From the NCBI GenBank assembly GCA_934183135.1, contig CAKPRX010000053.1, positions 1 to 16,148 of the forward strand: a DNA stretch of 16,148 nucleotides, written 5' to 3'. The stretch's first letter is position 1, and every line of letters starts with the position of its first letter. The notes under the pieces were generated by a model. It did not search any database. It was not told the DNA's origin and saw only the letters and a list, made by a program, of their open reading frames with translations. The position numbers and the translations under genes were made by a program. Source of the DNA: an uncultured Prevotella sp. Its GTDB lineage: Bacteria > Bacteroidota > Bacteroidia > Bacteroidales > Bacteroidaceae. Shown piece by piece: positions 6,727-13,426 of this stretch.

Positions 6727-7383
6727 ATGAACTACAGAGATTTTTTACAGAAACTTATTTATGTGGTTATCAACCCCATTATCAAGGCCATGATAGCCAT
6801 GGGCATTACCCCCAATGTGGTTACCACCATAGGGTTTGTGGGCAATATAGTGGCCACGGGGCTGTTCATAGCCGGAGGCATAGCCCTGCAGGATGGCGAT
6901 GCCCCTGGTGGTATGGCGCTTATCGGGTGGGGTGGTTTCACCATCCTCTTTGCCGGCTTGTTCGATATGATGGATGGCCGGTTGGCCCGCATGGGCAACA
7001 TGTCCTCTACCTTTGGCGCCCTGTGGGACTCCACACTCGACAGGTACAGCGAGATGGTCTCGCTCTTCGGCATTTCGGTCGTATTCCTTAACGCGGGCTG
7101 GTTCTGGACAGGCATCGTTACCTACGCAGCCATCCTGGGGTCGGTCATGGTGAGCTATGTGCGCGCCCGTGCCGAGGGTCTGGACATAGAGTGCAAGGTG
7201 GGTCTGCTGCAGCGTCCTGAGCGTGTGGTCATTACCGCTGTGGTGGCCATGGCGGCAGGCTGCACGGGCTGCCTGTGGTGGCTGGCCGGTGGCATGGCCG
7301 TAATAGCCCTGCTGGCCAATATGACAGCTTTCTGGCGGGTGGCTCATTGCTACCACGAGTTGGCCAAGCGCGACAAGAAGTAA
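6727..7383 (+). CDS. CDP-alcohol phosphatidyltransferase, probable phosphatidylinositol-phosphate synthase
   Basis: A 218-residue integral membrane enzyme. The full CDP-alcohol phosphatidyltransferase signature is intact: Asp80, Asp83, Gly84, Ala87, Arg88, then Gly97, Asp101 and Asp105, with the normal spacing of eight residues between Arg88 and Gly97. These residues bind metal and the CDP group. A later QRPERVVI segment (about 162-169) resembles the RPER motif of phosphatidylinositol-phosphate synthases. The enzyme would join CDP-diacylglycerol and inositol phosphate at the cytoplasmic face. The PgpA-like phosphatase two genes upstream supplies the matching next step. Phosphatidylglycerophosphate or phosphatidylserine synthase are alternatives, less likely in this setting. 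ATG 6727 is chosen over TTG 6715, which overlaps the preceding stop. Confidence 0.85.
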   Translation: MNYRDFLQKLIYVVINPIIKAMIAMGITPNVVTTIGFVGNIVATGLFIAGGIALQDGDAPGGMALIGWGGFTILFAGLFDMMDGRLARMGNMSSTFGALWDSTLDRYSEMVSLFGISVVFLNAGWFWTGIVTYAAILGSVMVSYVRARAEGLDIECKVGLLQRPERVVITAVVAMAAGCTGCLWWLAGGMAVIALLANMTAFWRVAHCYHELAKRDKK

Positions 7384-7394
7384 CCCTTACCGCG

Positions 7395-8246
7395 ATGTTC
7401 AGTATATACATTATTATATTATATATAGTGCTGATAGCCGTCCGCCCGACGCGCAAGGTGGCCTTGGCCCTTCTGCCGTGGGTTGTCTTTGCCTGCTCGT
7501 ACGACTGGATGCGGCTGTATCCCAACTATAGGGTTAACCCGATAGACGTGGGTGGCCTGTATGGGGCCGAGAAACATCTCTTCGGCATTACCCTGGCCGG
7601 GGGAACGGTACTTACGCCTAACGAATATTTTGCCCTGCACCACTGTGGCGTGGCCGACATCATGGCCGGCTTCTTCTACCTGTGCTGGGTGCCCGTTCCG
7701 TTGGGCTTTGCGCTCTATCTGTATTTCAGCCGGCAGAACCGCGCTTACCTGCGGTTCTCGATGGCGTTCCTGCTGGTTAACCTGTTAGGCTTCTGTGGTT
7801 ACTATATACACCCCGCCGCCCCGCCATGGTATGCCATGGAGTACGGCTTTACACCCGTGCTCCACACGCCGGGCAATGTGGCTGGCCTGGGGCGCTTCGA
7901 TGCCCTAACAGGCATACCCGTGTTCCACGCCCTGTATGGCAAGAATGCCAATGTCTTTGCCGCTGTGCCCTCGCTCCATGCCGCGTATATGCTTATAGCC
8001 ACGGCTTATGCCGCCATGAGCGGGCAGCGTCGCTGGGTGGTGGCAGTCTTTGCCCTGATATGTGTCGGCATCTGGTGGACGGCCGTATATACGGGTCACC
8101 ACTATATCATAGATGTGCTCTTAGGCATTCTGACCGCTGTGGTGGGTATGGTGCTGTTAGAGAGCATCCTGCGGTATACGGCGGCGGGCCGGCGGTTTCT
8201 GGATGGCTACCTCTGGCGAATAGCCAGGCGTCCCGTTACGGCCTAA
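7395..8246 (+). CDS. AUR1-like PAP2 superfamily transferase, probable inositol phosphoceramide synthase
   Basis: A 283-residue polytopic protein (about six helices). It has the PAP2 catalytic motifs VPSLHAAY (about residues 190-197) and TGHHYIID (about 232-239), with His as the likely nucleophile and base. The first PAP2 motif is replaced by HPAAPPWY (about 138-145), as in the eukaryotic Aur1/Ipt1-type inositolphosphotransferases. The expected reaction is transfer of phosphoinositol from PI to a ceramide or dihydroceramide, giving an inositol sphingolipid. The gene follows the PI-phosphate synthase by 11 bases and closes the operon, which supports that reading. Otherwise it could be a lipid phosphatase of the same fold. 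ATG 7395 is chosen because the in-frame upstream extension overlaps the preceding gene. The operon ends here against a convergent FKBP gene, with no obvious terminator in the 52-base gap. Confidence 0.8.
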   Translation: MFSIYIIILYIVLIAVRPTRKVALALLPWVVFACSYDWMRLYPNYRVNPIDVGGLYGAEKHLFGITLAGGTVLTPNEYFALHHCGVADIMAGFFYLCWVPVPLGFALYLYFSRQNRAYLRFSMAFLLVNLLGFCGYYIHPAAPPWYAMEYGFTPVLHTPGNVAGLGRFDALTGIPVFHALYGKNANVFAAVPSLHAAYMLIATAYAAMSGQRRWVVAVFALICVGIWWTAVYTGHHYIIDVLLGILTAVVGMVLLESILRYTAAGRRFLDGYLWRIARRPVTA

Positions 8247-8298
8247 ACGATAAGTTGCCTGTTGGCGCCTATGGACATGAGCGGATGCCAGGTATGTT

Positions 8299-8694
8299 TC
8301 AGCCTATGCCCAAGAGTTCTATCTCGAAGACGAGGGTAGACCCGCCTGGGATGCCGGGCTGCGCAAATTTGCCGTAGCCCATCTCGGCCGGGATATACAG
8401 CTCCCACTTGTCGCCCACCACCATCTGCTGGAGCGCCACGATCCACCCCTCTATCAAGTCGCAAACCCGGATGGCCAGGGGCACACCTCCGTAGCTTGTG
8501 TCAAACTGTCGCCCGTCGATGGTGGAGCCCCTGTAGTGAGCTGTTACGATACTGCGCGGCGTGGGGTGAACCTCTCCGCTGCCACTGTGTATAACCCGAT
8601 AGTAAACGCCCTTGGGCAGCGGTCGAACGTCGGCCTCGTTGGCCTTGGCAGCCAGCCAGGCCCTGTTCTTCTCTATATATGCTTTCTTAGCCAT
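8299..8694 (-). CDS. FKBP-type peptidyl-prolyl cis-trans isomerase, cytoplasmic
   Basis: A 131-residue protein without a signal peptide. The FKBP fold spans about residues 28-130, and the usual active-site residues are visible: Tyr54 (TAHYRG), Phe64 and Asp65 (QFDTSY), Ile81 and Trp84 (LIEGW), Tyr107 (MGYG) and Phe123 (LVFEIELL). The short N-terminal helix (about 1-22, charged and Ala-rich) is typical of the small Bacteroidales forms. It speeds proline isomerization during folding, here in the cytoplasm. The start at 8694 is clear, because both upstream mini-ORFs end at or beside it. Its leader is unusual: an exact 63-bp duplication lies between the promoter and the start codon. It is convergent with the inositol-lipid operon. 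Confidence 0.9.
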   Translation of the reverse strand: MAKKAYIEKNRAWLAAKANEADVRPLPKGVYYRVIHSGSGEVHPTPRSIVTAHYRGSTIDGRQFDTSYGGVPLAIRVCDLIEGWIVALQQMVVGDKWELYIPAEMGYGKFAQPGIPGGSTLVFEIELLGIG

Positions 8695-8740
8695 AATCAG
8701 TATGTGGTTTGTGAGGGTTGCGGTGCCAACAGAGTGCCAT
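8687..8740 (-). CDS. Possible 17-residue upstream ORF overlapping the FKBP start codon
   Basis: From the ATG in repeat copy 1, the minus strand reads MALCWHRNPHKPHTDYG and stops with TAA at 8689-8687, inside the first codons of the FKBP gene (ATGGCTAA shared). An FKBP ribosome could be loaded by termination here. The copy-2 ATG (8804) opens a different 35-codon frame that ends three bases before the FKBP ATG. No coding evidence beyond the open frame and position is available. Confidence 0.25.
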   Translation of the reverse strand: MALCWHRNPHKPHTDYG

Positions 8741-8847
8741 GAGCTTGCTCAGATGGCCGAGGTGCAGCCCGACTTATACAAAGTCGGTGCCAACAGAGTG
8801 CCATGAGCTTGCTCAGATGGCCGAGGTGCAGCCCGACTTATACAAAG
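8721..8847. repeat. Tandem direct duplication, two 63-bp identical copies, period 64
   Basis: Positions 8721-8783 and 8785-8847 are identical, with one unmatched base (8784) between them. Each copy holds an imperfect hairpin, GCCAT-GAGC then GCTC-(AG)-ATGGC (8736-8757 and 8800-8821). Both lie in the predicted FKBP leader. Only the outer copy completes the promoter -7 box; at the junction the matching bases are CGACTTTG. Confidence 0.95.
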
Positions 8848-8850
8848 GTA
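8843..8850 (-). promoter_or_regulatory. Bacteroidota -7 promoter box (TACCTTTG) for the FKBP gene
   Basis: On the minus strand TACCTTTG fits TAnnTTTG. Its TTTG half is the end of repeat copy 2, and its TA comes from unique flanking DNA. The predicted transcript start is near 8838, giving a leader of about 145 bases that contains nearly all of both repeat copies. Confidence 0.6.
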
Positions 8851-8966
8851 GACATAATAAGGCATATCCCGACACAATTTGTAAGGATTTTGCGTCCTGG
8901 ACTGATAGCTTTGACACTTTAGGGCATATTTCTTGTCATTATCTTGTCTGTTTTCTCATTTCTTAT

Positions 8967-8974
8967 TATTTTTG
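8967..8974 (+). promoter_or_regulatory. Bacteroidota -7 promoter box (TATTTTTG) for the purine permease gene
   Basis: TATTTTTG fits TAnnTTTG. A TTG at 8944-8946, spaced 20 bases, is a plausible -33 box. The leader to the ATG at 9020 would be about 40 bases, too short for a purine riboswitch, and I see no riboswitch-like structure there. The region 8851-8966 is otherwise AT-rich and featureless. Confidence 0.6.
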
Positions 8975-9019
8975 CAATTTCATTAACAGACGTTTTACCA
9001 TAATTTAGAAGTGTAACTA

Positions 9020-10321
9020 ATGAATGTACTGACTAAAGCCCTTGGCTTTGATGCTTCCAAGGCGAGTGTGCGCACAGAGATTGTCGCTGGCGCCACCACT
9101 TTTCTGACAATGAGTTACATCCTTGCTGTCAACCCATCCATCCTTTCTTCCACCGGTATGGACAAGGGGGCACTCTTTACGGCCACGGCCTTGGCTTCGG
9201 CCATTGCCACGCTGTTGCTGGCCTTTATGGCCAAGTTGCCCTTTGCCCAGGCACCCAGTATGGGACTTAACGCGTTTTTCGCCTTTACCATGTGCCAGGC
9301 CATGCACCTCTCGTGGCAGCAGTCGCTTGCCGCTCTGCTGGTCGAGGGTATCATCTTTATCCTGATAACCTTTCTGAATGTGCGCGAGAAGATACTGGAC
9401 AGCATACCGCGCAACCTGCGCTACTCCATATCGGCCGGCATAGGCATGTTTATTGCCTTTATCGGTCTGAAGAACGCCGGCATCGTGGTGTCTAACCCCG
9501 ATACCTTCGTAGCCCTTGGCAAGTTTACCCCCGAGGCGCTGCTGGGCATCTTGGCCATCGTGCTGAGCGGTGTGCTCATAGCCCGCCGTGTCAAGGGTGC
9601 CCTCTTTATAGCTATCATTATAGCTACGGTGGTGGGTCTGCCCATGGGTGTTACAGCGATGCCCGACGGCTGGATTCCTGTGTCGGCTCCCCACTCGGTG
9701 GCTCCCATCTTCTGCCAGTTCGACTTCAGCCATTTCTTCAACCTTAACATGCTGCTGGTCATCTTCTCACTGCTCATCATCAACATATTCGATACCGTGG
9801 GCACGCTGGTGGGCCTGGCTGAGAAGACTGGAGTGGTGCAGCCCGACGGAAGTATACCCCGTGTCAAGGAGGCCATGCTCAGCGATGCCATCGGTACTAC
9901 CTGTGGCGCCATGTTGGGCAGTAGTACCATCACCACTTATGTGGAGAGTGCGTCGGGCATAGCCGAGGGTGGCCGTACCGGACTTACCTCGTTTGTTACG
10001 GGCCTGTTCTTCATCGCAGCGCTGCTGCTCTCACCCCTCTTCCTGCTTATTCCTGCCGCCGCTACCAGCGGTGCCCTGGTCATGGTGGGCGTGCTGATGA
10101 TAGACTCGGTCAAGAAGATAGAGCTCAGTGATGTCAGCGAGTCGTTTCCGGCTTTTATCACCATGATTACCATGGTACTGTGCTACTCGATAGCCGATGG
10201 CATCTGCCTGGGCATCCTTAGCTATGTGGTGATGAAGGCTTGTACCGGCAAGTTCTCCGACCTCAACCCCACGCTGATAGTCCTGGCGCTTCTGTTTGTC
10301 CTCAAGTTTGTAGTAGACTAA
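9020..10321 (+). CDS. NCS2/AzgA-type purine (adenine/guanine/hypoxanthine) permease
   Basis: A 433-residue polytopic inner-membrane transporter, near the usual length for AzgA-like proteins, with about 12-14 hydrophobic segments. Family features seen are the N-terminal RTEIVAGATTFLTMSYILAVNPSIL (about 19-43), a QAPSMGLNAFFAF segment (about 76-88), the central INIFDTVGTLVGLAEKTG (about 257-274) and the SSTITTYVESASGIAEGGRTGL signature (about 300-321). It imports purine bases, probably with protons. It is monocistronic, with its own promoter at 8967-8974 and a terminator hairpin at 10371. No purine salvage gene adjoins it. The start at 9020 is supported by the leader length and the family N terminus. 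Confidence 0.92.
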   Translation: MNVLTKALGFDASKASVRTEIVAGATTFLTMSYILAVNPSILSSTGMDKGALFTATALASAIATLLLAFMAKLPFAQAPSMGLNAFFAFTMCQAMHLSWQQSLAALLVEGIIFILITFLNVREKILDSIPRNLRYSISAGIGMFIAFIGLKNAGIVVSNPDTFVALGKFTPEALLGILAIVLSGVLIARRVKGALFIAIIIATVVGLPMGVTAMPDGWIPVSAPHSVAPIFCQFDFSHFFNLNMLLVIFSLLIINIFDTVGTLVGLAEKTGVVQPDGSIPRVKEAMLSDAIGTTCGAMLGSSTITTYVESASGIAEGGRTGLTSFVTGLFFIAALLLSPLFLLIPAAATSGALVMVGVLMIDSVKKIELSDVSESFPAFITMITMVLCYSIADGICLGILSYVVMKACTGKFSDLNPTLIVLALLFVLKFVVD

Positions 10322-10370
10322 AGGGCGATACCCCTGGGTGTCCTGTGTCATCCAGACTGATATAAACAGC

Positions 10371-10399
10371 GCGCCCTACCGGCATGGACGGTAGGGCGC
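10371..10399. terminator. Hairpin between convergent permease and HAD genes, probable bidirectional terminator
   Basis: A perfect 11-bp stem pairs GCGCCCTACCG (10371-10381) with CGGTAGGGCGC (10389-10399) around a 7-base loop. It lies 49 bases after the permease stop and 26 bases after the HAD stop. No strong T tract follows, though the minus-strand side is moderately T-rich. Confidence 0.65.
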
Positions 10400-10425
10400 T
10401 GTATAGAATAGTGCAAGCATTGGTG

Positions 10426-10860
10426 TCAGAATTGCCACCAGTGCTTTTTTTGTGGCCGGTCCTGATAGTTACCCGTGCGGGCGTGGTTGGCTTCGCGCAA
10501 CAGGTCTTTCCAGGTAATCCTGTCGTGTATCATGTGGTATATCTGGCCCCAGTCGGGCAGACCGCCGATGTTGCGGTCATCTATCCACAGGTCTACTTTC
10601 AGCTTACGCGAGAAGTGGTTGTTCCACTCTTTCTTCTCTTCAGGATAGTCCTTGTTGATGGCGTAGAACTCTACGCCGCGTTCGCGGCACCAGTTTACCG
10701 CTTCGTCCAGCAGTTCGCCCTCGCGTACCGTCCAGAGAATGAGCTTGTGCTGCTCCCTGATGAGCATTTTCAGCGTGTCGGTGGCAAAGGGTAGTTCCTC
10801 GCCTATCTTGGGGTACTCGTGGGTTACTATCGTGCCGTCAAAATCTACTGCTATGGTCAT
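10426..10860 (-). CDS. Small HAD-superfamily hydrolase, BT_0820-like
   Basis: A 144-residue capless HAD protein. Motif I is VDFDGT with nucleophile Asp6 and acid Asp8; motif II Thr44 lies in LILWTVREG; a Lys (about 86 or 88, in SRKLKVD) can act as motif III; motif IV is WIDDRNIGG with Asp94 and Asp95. All catalytic positions appear intact, so it should be an active phosphatase with an unknown substrate. As I recall, it closely resembles the structurally determined B. thetaiotaomicron protein BT_0820. It lies 55 bases after the tyrosine-kinase gene in the same direction, beyond two hairpins, so it may be a weakly expressed end of the exopolysaccharide operon or an independent gene. A sugar-phosphate role is a guess from context only. 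Confidence 0.85.
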   Translation of the reverse strand: MTIAVDFDGTIVTHEYPKIGEELPFATDTLKMLIREQHKLILWTVREGELLDEAVNWCRERGVEFYAINKDYPEEKKEWNNHFSRKLKVDLWIDDRNIGGLPDWGQIYHMIHDRITWKDLLREANHARTGNYQDRPQKKHWWQF

Positions 10861-10885
10861 ACGTGTCTATTTAGTAATGTATATA

Positions 10886-10924
10886 AGCCTACGGTAGGCT
10901 CAGTAGAAGCGCTGGTTAGCGCTT
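10886..10924 (-). terminator. Two adjacent hairpins at the end of the kinase gene, possible terminator or attenuator
   Basis: Hairpin 1 pairs AAGCGCT (10907-10913) with AGCGCTT (10918-10924) around a 4-base loop; the wzc-like stop codon (10916-10918) lies across the loop and first stem pair. Hairpin 2 pairs AGCCTAC (10886-10892) with GTAGGCT (10894-10900). On the minus strand an AT-rich stretch follows hairpin 2. Both are perfect but short, so partial termination before the HAD gene is likely at most. Confidence 0.5.
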
Positions 10925-13411
10925 CACTGAGTTGTCGTTGGCATTGCCGTAGTGGCTGTTGGAGTAGCTGCCATACGTGCCGTAGCTGCCATAGCCCTTA
11001 CTGCCATAGTGGCCGTAGCGGCTGTACCGTCCGTACTTGCCGTAGCCATAGTAGTAGCCATACTTCTTCTTGGACATGTCTATGCCGTTGATAACGATAG
11101 ACATGTTGGGCAGCTTCTGGCTCTCAGCCAGGCTGTTCACCAGGTTGAAGCTGTCCTTGGACGTATAGTCTGCGCGGCATACGTAGACGGTGGCATCGGC
11201 AATGCGTCCTATCTGCAGCGTGTCGGTAACCAGACCCACAGGAGCCGTGTCTATGAGTATGTAGTCGTAGTGCTCGCGCAGGGTGGCCATGATGGTGTCC
11301 AGGCTCTTGCGTGCCACCAGCTCCGAGGGGTTCGGTGGGATGGGGCCAGCCATCAGTATTTCCAGGTTGTCGTTAATGCCCGATGCCACGGTCTGCTTCT
11401 GGATGTCCTCCCATGTCGGGTTGTCCTTTACCAGCAGGTTCGTGATACCGTGGGTGGAGTCATGGAGTTCGAAGAGCTCGGCCAGACGTGGCTTGCGGAT
11501 GTCGAGACCCACCAGCAGTACCTTTCTGCCTAACAGGGCGAAGCTGATGGCCAGGTTGGCGGTGTTGAAAGTCTTGCCCTCGCCCGATGTGGTCGATGTA
11601 AAGAGTATCACCTTCTCGCCCTCCTTCATGGTAAACTGCAGGTTGGTACGCATGGAGCGGAATATCTCCTCCATCATGTTGTTCTGGTTCTCGTGTACCA
11701 CGATGTTGGCCTTGGTCTTGGCCGTCTCGCTGGCCACGGCTACGTCGGCGATGATGGGCAGCTTGGTGAGTTTCTCCACGTCCTCGTGGCCCTCTATCTT
11801 GTATCTCAGCAGCTGGAGCAGGAAGAAGATGCCGGCTGGTATGGCTATGCCCATAACCAGTGCCAACAGCAGGATGATGCTGCTCTTGGGGCTAATCTTG
11901 CCCGTTACCTCGGGCATGTCTATCAGCTTGCCCTTGTCGGCCGTGGCGGCCAGCGAGATAGAGTTCTCCTCACGCTTCTGGAGCAACATTACGTACAGGG
12001 CCGACTTCACCTCTTGCTGGCGGCCTATCTGTGTAAGTATGCGCTCCTGCTCAGGTGTCTCGGTAACCTGTCCTGAGTATCTGTCGAGCTGCTGCGAAAC
12101 CTTGTTGCGCTGTATCTCGGCGTTCATCATGGCCTGGTTCATGGCCTCGTTGATGCTGCGGCGCAGCTCGTCCAGCTGGTTGGTCAGCGGCACCACTGCC
12201 GGCGATGTCTCAGAGGCACTGTTCAGCGTGGCGCTACGCTTCAGCGCTATCTCGTTGTACCTGGTGATGAGGGTGGTTACCGAGGCGTCCGTAATGCCTA
12301 CATTGGCTGGCAGGACACCGTAGTCGTTGTTCTTATTCAGGGTCTCGCGCAGGCTGGTGATGAGCTCTACCTGTATCTGAGACTCTGCCAGTTTCTGCTG
12401 GTAAAGGTCGGTGTTCTGGAGGGCCTGGCCTGTGTTGAGCTTGATGTCGGTAACGCGGTTCTGCTTCTTGTAAATCTCGAGCGAGCCCTCGGTGCTGCCC
12501 AGCTCGCCGCTTATTTTCTCCAGACGGCCGTTGATGAACTCCTCGGTACGCTTAGCCACCTCGTTCTTGTCCTCATTGGCCTGGCGGTTGTACACCACGG
12601 CCAGATGGCGCAGGTAGTCGGTGGCACGGGCCGGAACCTCGTCGTTCAGGGTGAGCTGTGCTATGGTGGTGGTCTTAGACACTGCCGCCACGTTCAGGCT
12701 CTTCTCGTACTTGTACGACATCATGTTGGGCGATACGATGGTTACCATCATGCTCTCTCCGTCGCGCAGCATGGGCTGGGTGGTATTGGCAAATGACAGC
12801 AGACCCACCTTGGTGGCGATGGTTGCCGGCAGGTGGTTAAAGCTCTTGTCTATCTCGTAGGGAGTGCCCTTGGTCTCCATGTCGCGTACCACCATGTACT
12901 TGCCTGTAATGTGGTACTTGCCATCCTCGTACTTGATAAGCAGGTTGATGGGTGCGTGGAGCATCTCAAGGTGCGTGGGGTCCAGGTCTACGTTGATGGG
13001 GTTGGCATGGTAGGCATTGTACTTCTTAAACTTGCCCTTGCGATAGTAGTTTACGTAGAGCTTGAGGTCCCTGACGGTCTGCTCGGCCAGCAGTCTTGAC
13101 TTGAGAATCTCTATCTCGTTGTCAAAGCCGTTTGTGTTGACCATGATGCCCAGGTTGGCGGCTTGCGCGATGCTGTTGCCAGCCCGCCCACGCTGGTTGC
13201 TGTCGTCGTCCTTGACCAGCAGCTTGGTCGTGGCCTGGTAGACCGGTGTTGTGTAACGCAGGTAAATGGCCGCGATGCCCACGCATATCACGAGCGACAA
13301 AACGAACCACTTCCAGTTGAGAATTAAAGTCCTTAGAATTTGCTGGTAGTTCAGCGAACTCTGTCCTTGGTCCTGAATTTCTTCAGGGAGTCCTGTTTTT
13401 AACTGTTCCAT
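10916..13411 (-). CDS. Wzc-like polysaccharide co-polymerase and tyrosine autokinase
   Basis: An 831-residue inner-membrane protein. An N-terminal Wzz-type chain-length domain begins near residue 22, with helix one at about 34-50, a long periplasmic coiled region (about 55-505) and helix two at about 509-530. The C-terminal BY-kinase domain has Walker A (TSGEGKT, about 606-612), the Walker A' strand LLVGLDIRKP (about 635-645) and Walker B (YILIDTAP, about 714-721). The tail, about residues 781-822, holds 14 tyrosines in YG and YS units and is the expected autophosphorylation cluster. Such proteins control the length and export of capsule or exopolysaccharide. It follows rfbA by 15 bases. Usually an outer-membrane Wza-like gene is adjacent; none is here. 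No separate phosphatase was recognised unless the downstream HAD protein serves. Confidence 0.92.
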   Translation of the reverse strand: MEQLKTGLPEEIQDQGQSSLNYQQILRTLILNWKWFVLSLVICVGIAAIYLRYTTPVYQATTKLLVKDDDSNQRGRAGNSIAQAANLGIMVNTNGFDNEIEILKSRLLAEQTVRDLKLYVNYYRKGKFKKYNAYHANPINVDLDPTHLEMLHAPINLLIKYEDGKYHITGKYMVVRDMETKGTPYEIDKSFNHLPATIATKVGLLSFANTTQPMLRDGESMMVTIVSPNMMSYKYEKSLNVAAVSKTTTIAQLTLNDEVPARATDYLRHLAVVYNRQANEDKNEVAKRTEEFINGRLEKISGELGSTEGSLEIYKKQNRVTDIKLNTGQALQNTDLYQQKLAESQIQVELITSLRETLNKNNDYGVLPANVGITDASVTTLITRYNEIALKRSATLNSASETSPAVVPLTNQLDELRRSINEAMNQAMMNAEIQRNKVSQQLDRYSGQVTETPEQERILTQIGRQQEVKSALYVMLLQKREENSISLAATADKGKLIDMPEVTGKISPKSSIILLLALVMGIAIPAGIFFLLQLLRYKIEGHEDVEKLTKLPIIADVAVASETAKTKANIVVHENQNNMMEEIFRSMRTNLQFTMKEGEKVILFTSTTSGEGKTFNTANLAISFALLGRKVLLVGLDIRKPRLAELFELHDSTHGITNLLVKDNPTWEDIQKQTVASGINDNLEILMAGPIPPNPSELVARKSLDTIMATLREHYDYILIDTAPVGLVTDTLQIGRIADATVYVCRADYTSKDSFNLVNSLAESQKLPNMSIVINGIDMSKKKYGYYYGYGKYGRYSRYGHYGSKGYGSYGTYGSYSNSHYGNANDNSVKR

Positions 13412-13426
13412 GTATTATTAGTTGTT

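Noticed and set aside
8721..8847. Short CRISPR-like or insertion-sequence-like repeat
   Set aside because: There are only two directly abutting 63-bp copies with no spacer, no terminal inverted repeats and no cas or transposase gene, so a simple tandem duplication fits best.
8980..9019. Purine riboswitch before the purine permease
   Set aside because: The predicted leader is only about 40 bases, too short for the aptamer, and no matching three-stem pattern was seen.
11283..12323. 346-codon open frame on the plus strand inside the kinase gene
   Set aside because: It is antisense to the well-supported Wzc-like gene, has low-complexity Ser/Met/Arg composition and no recognisable domain. Open antisense frames are common in GC-rich DNA.
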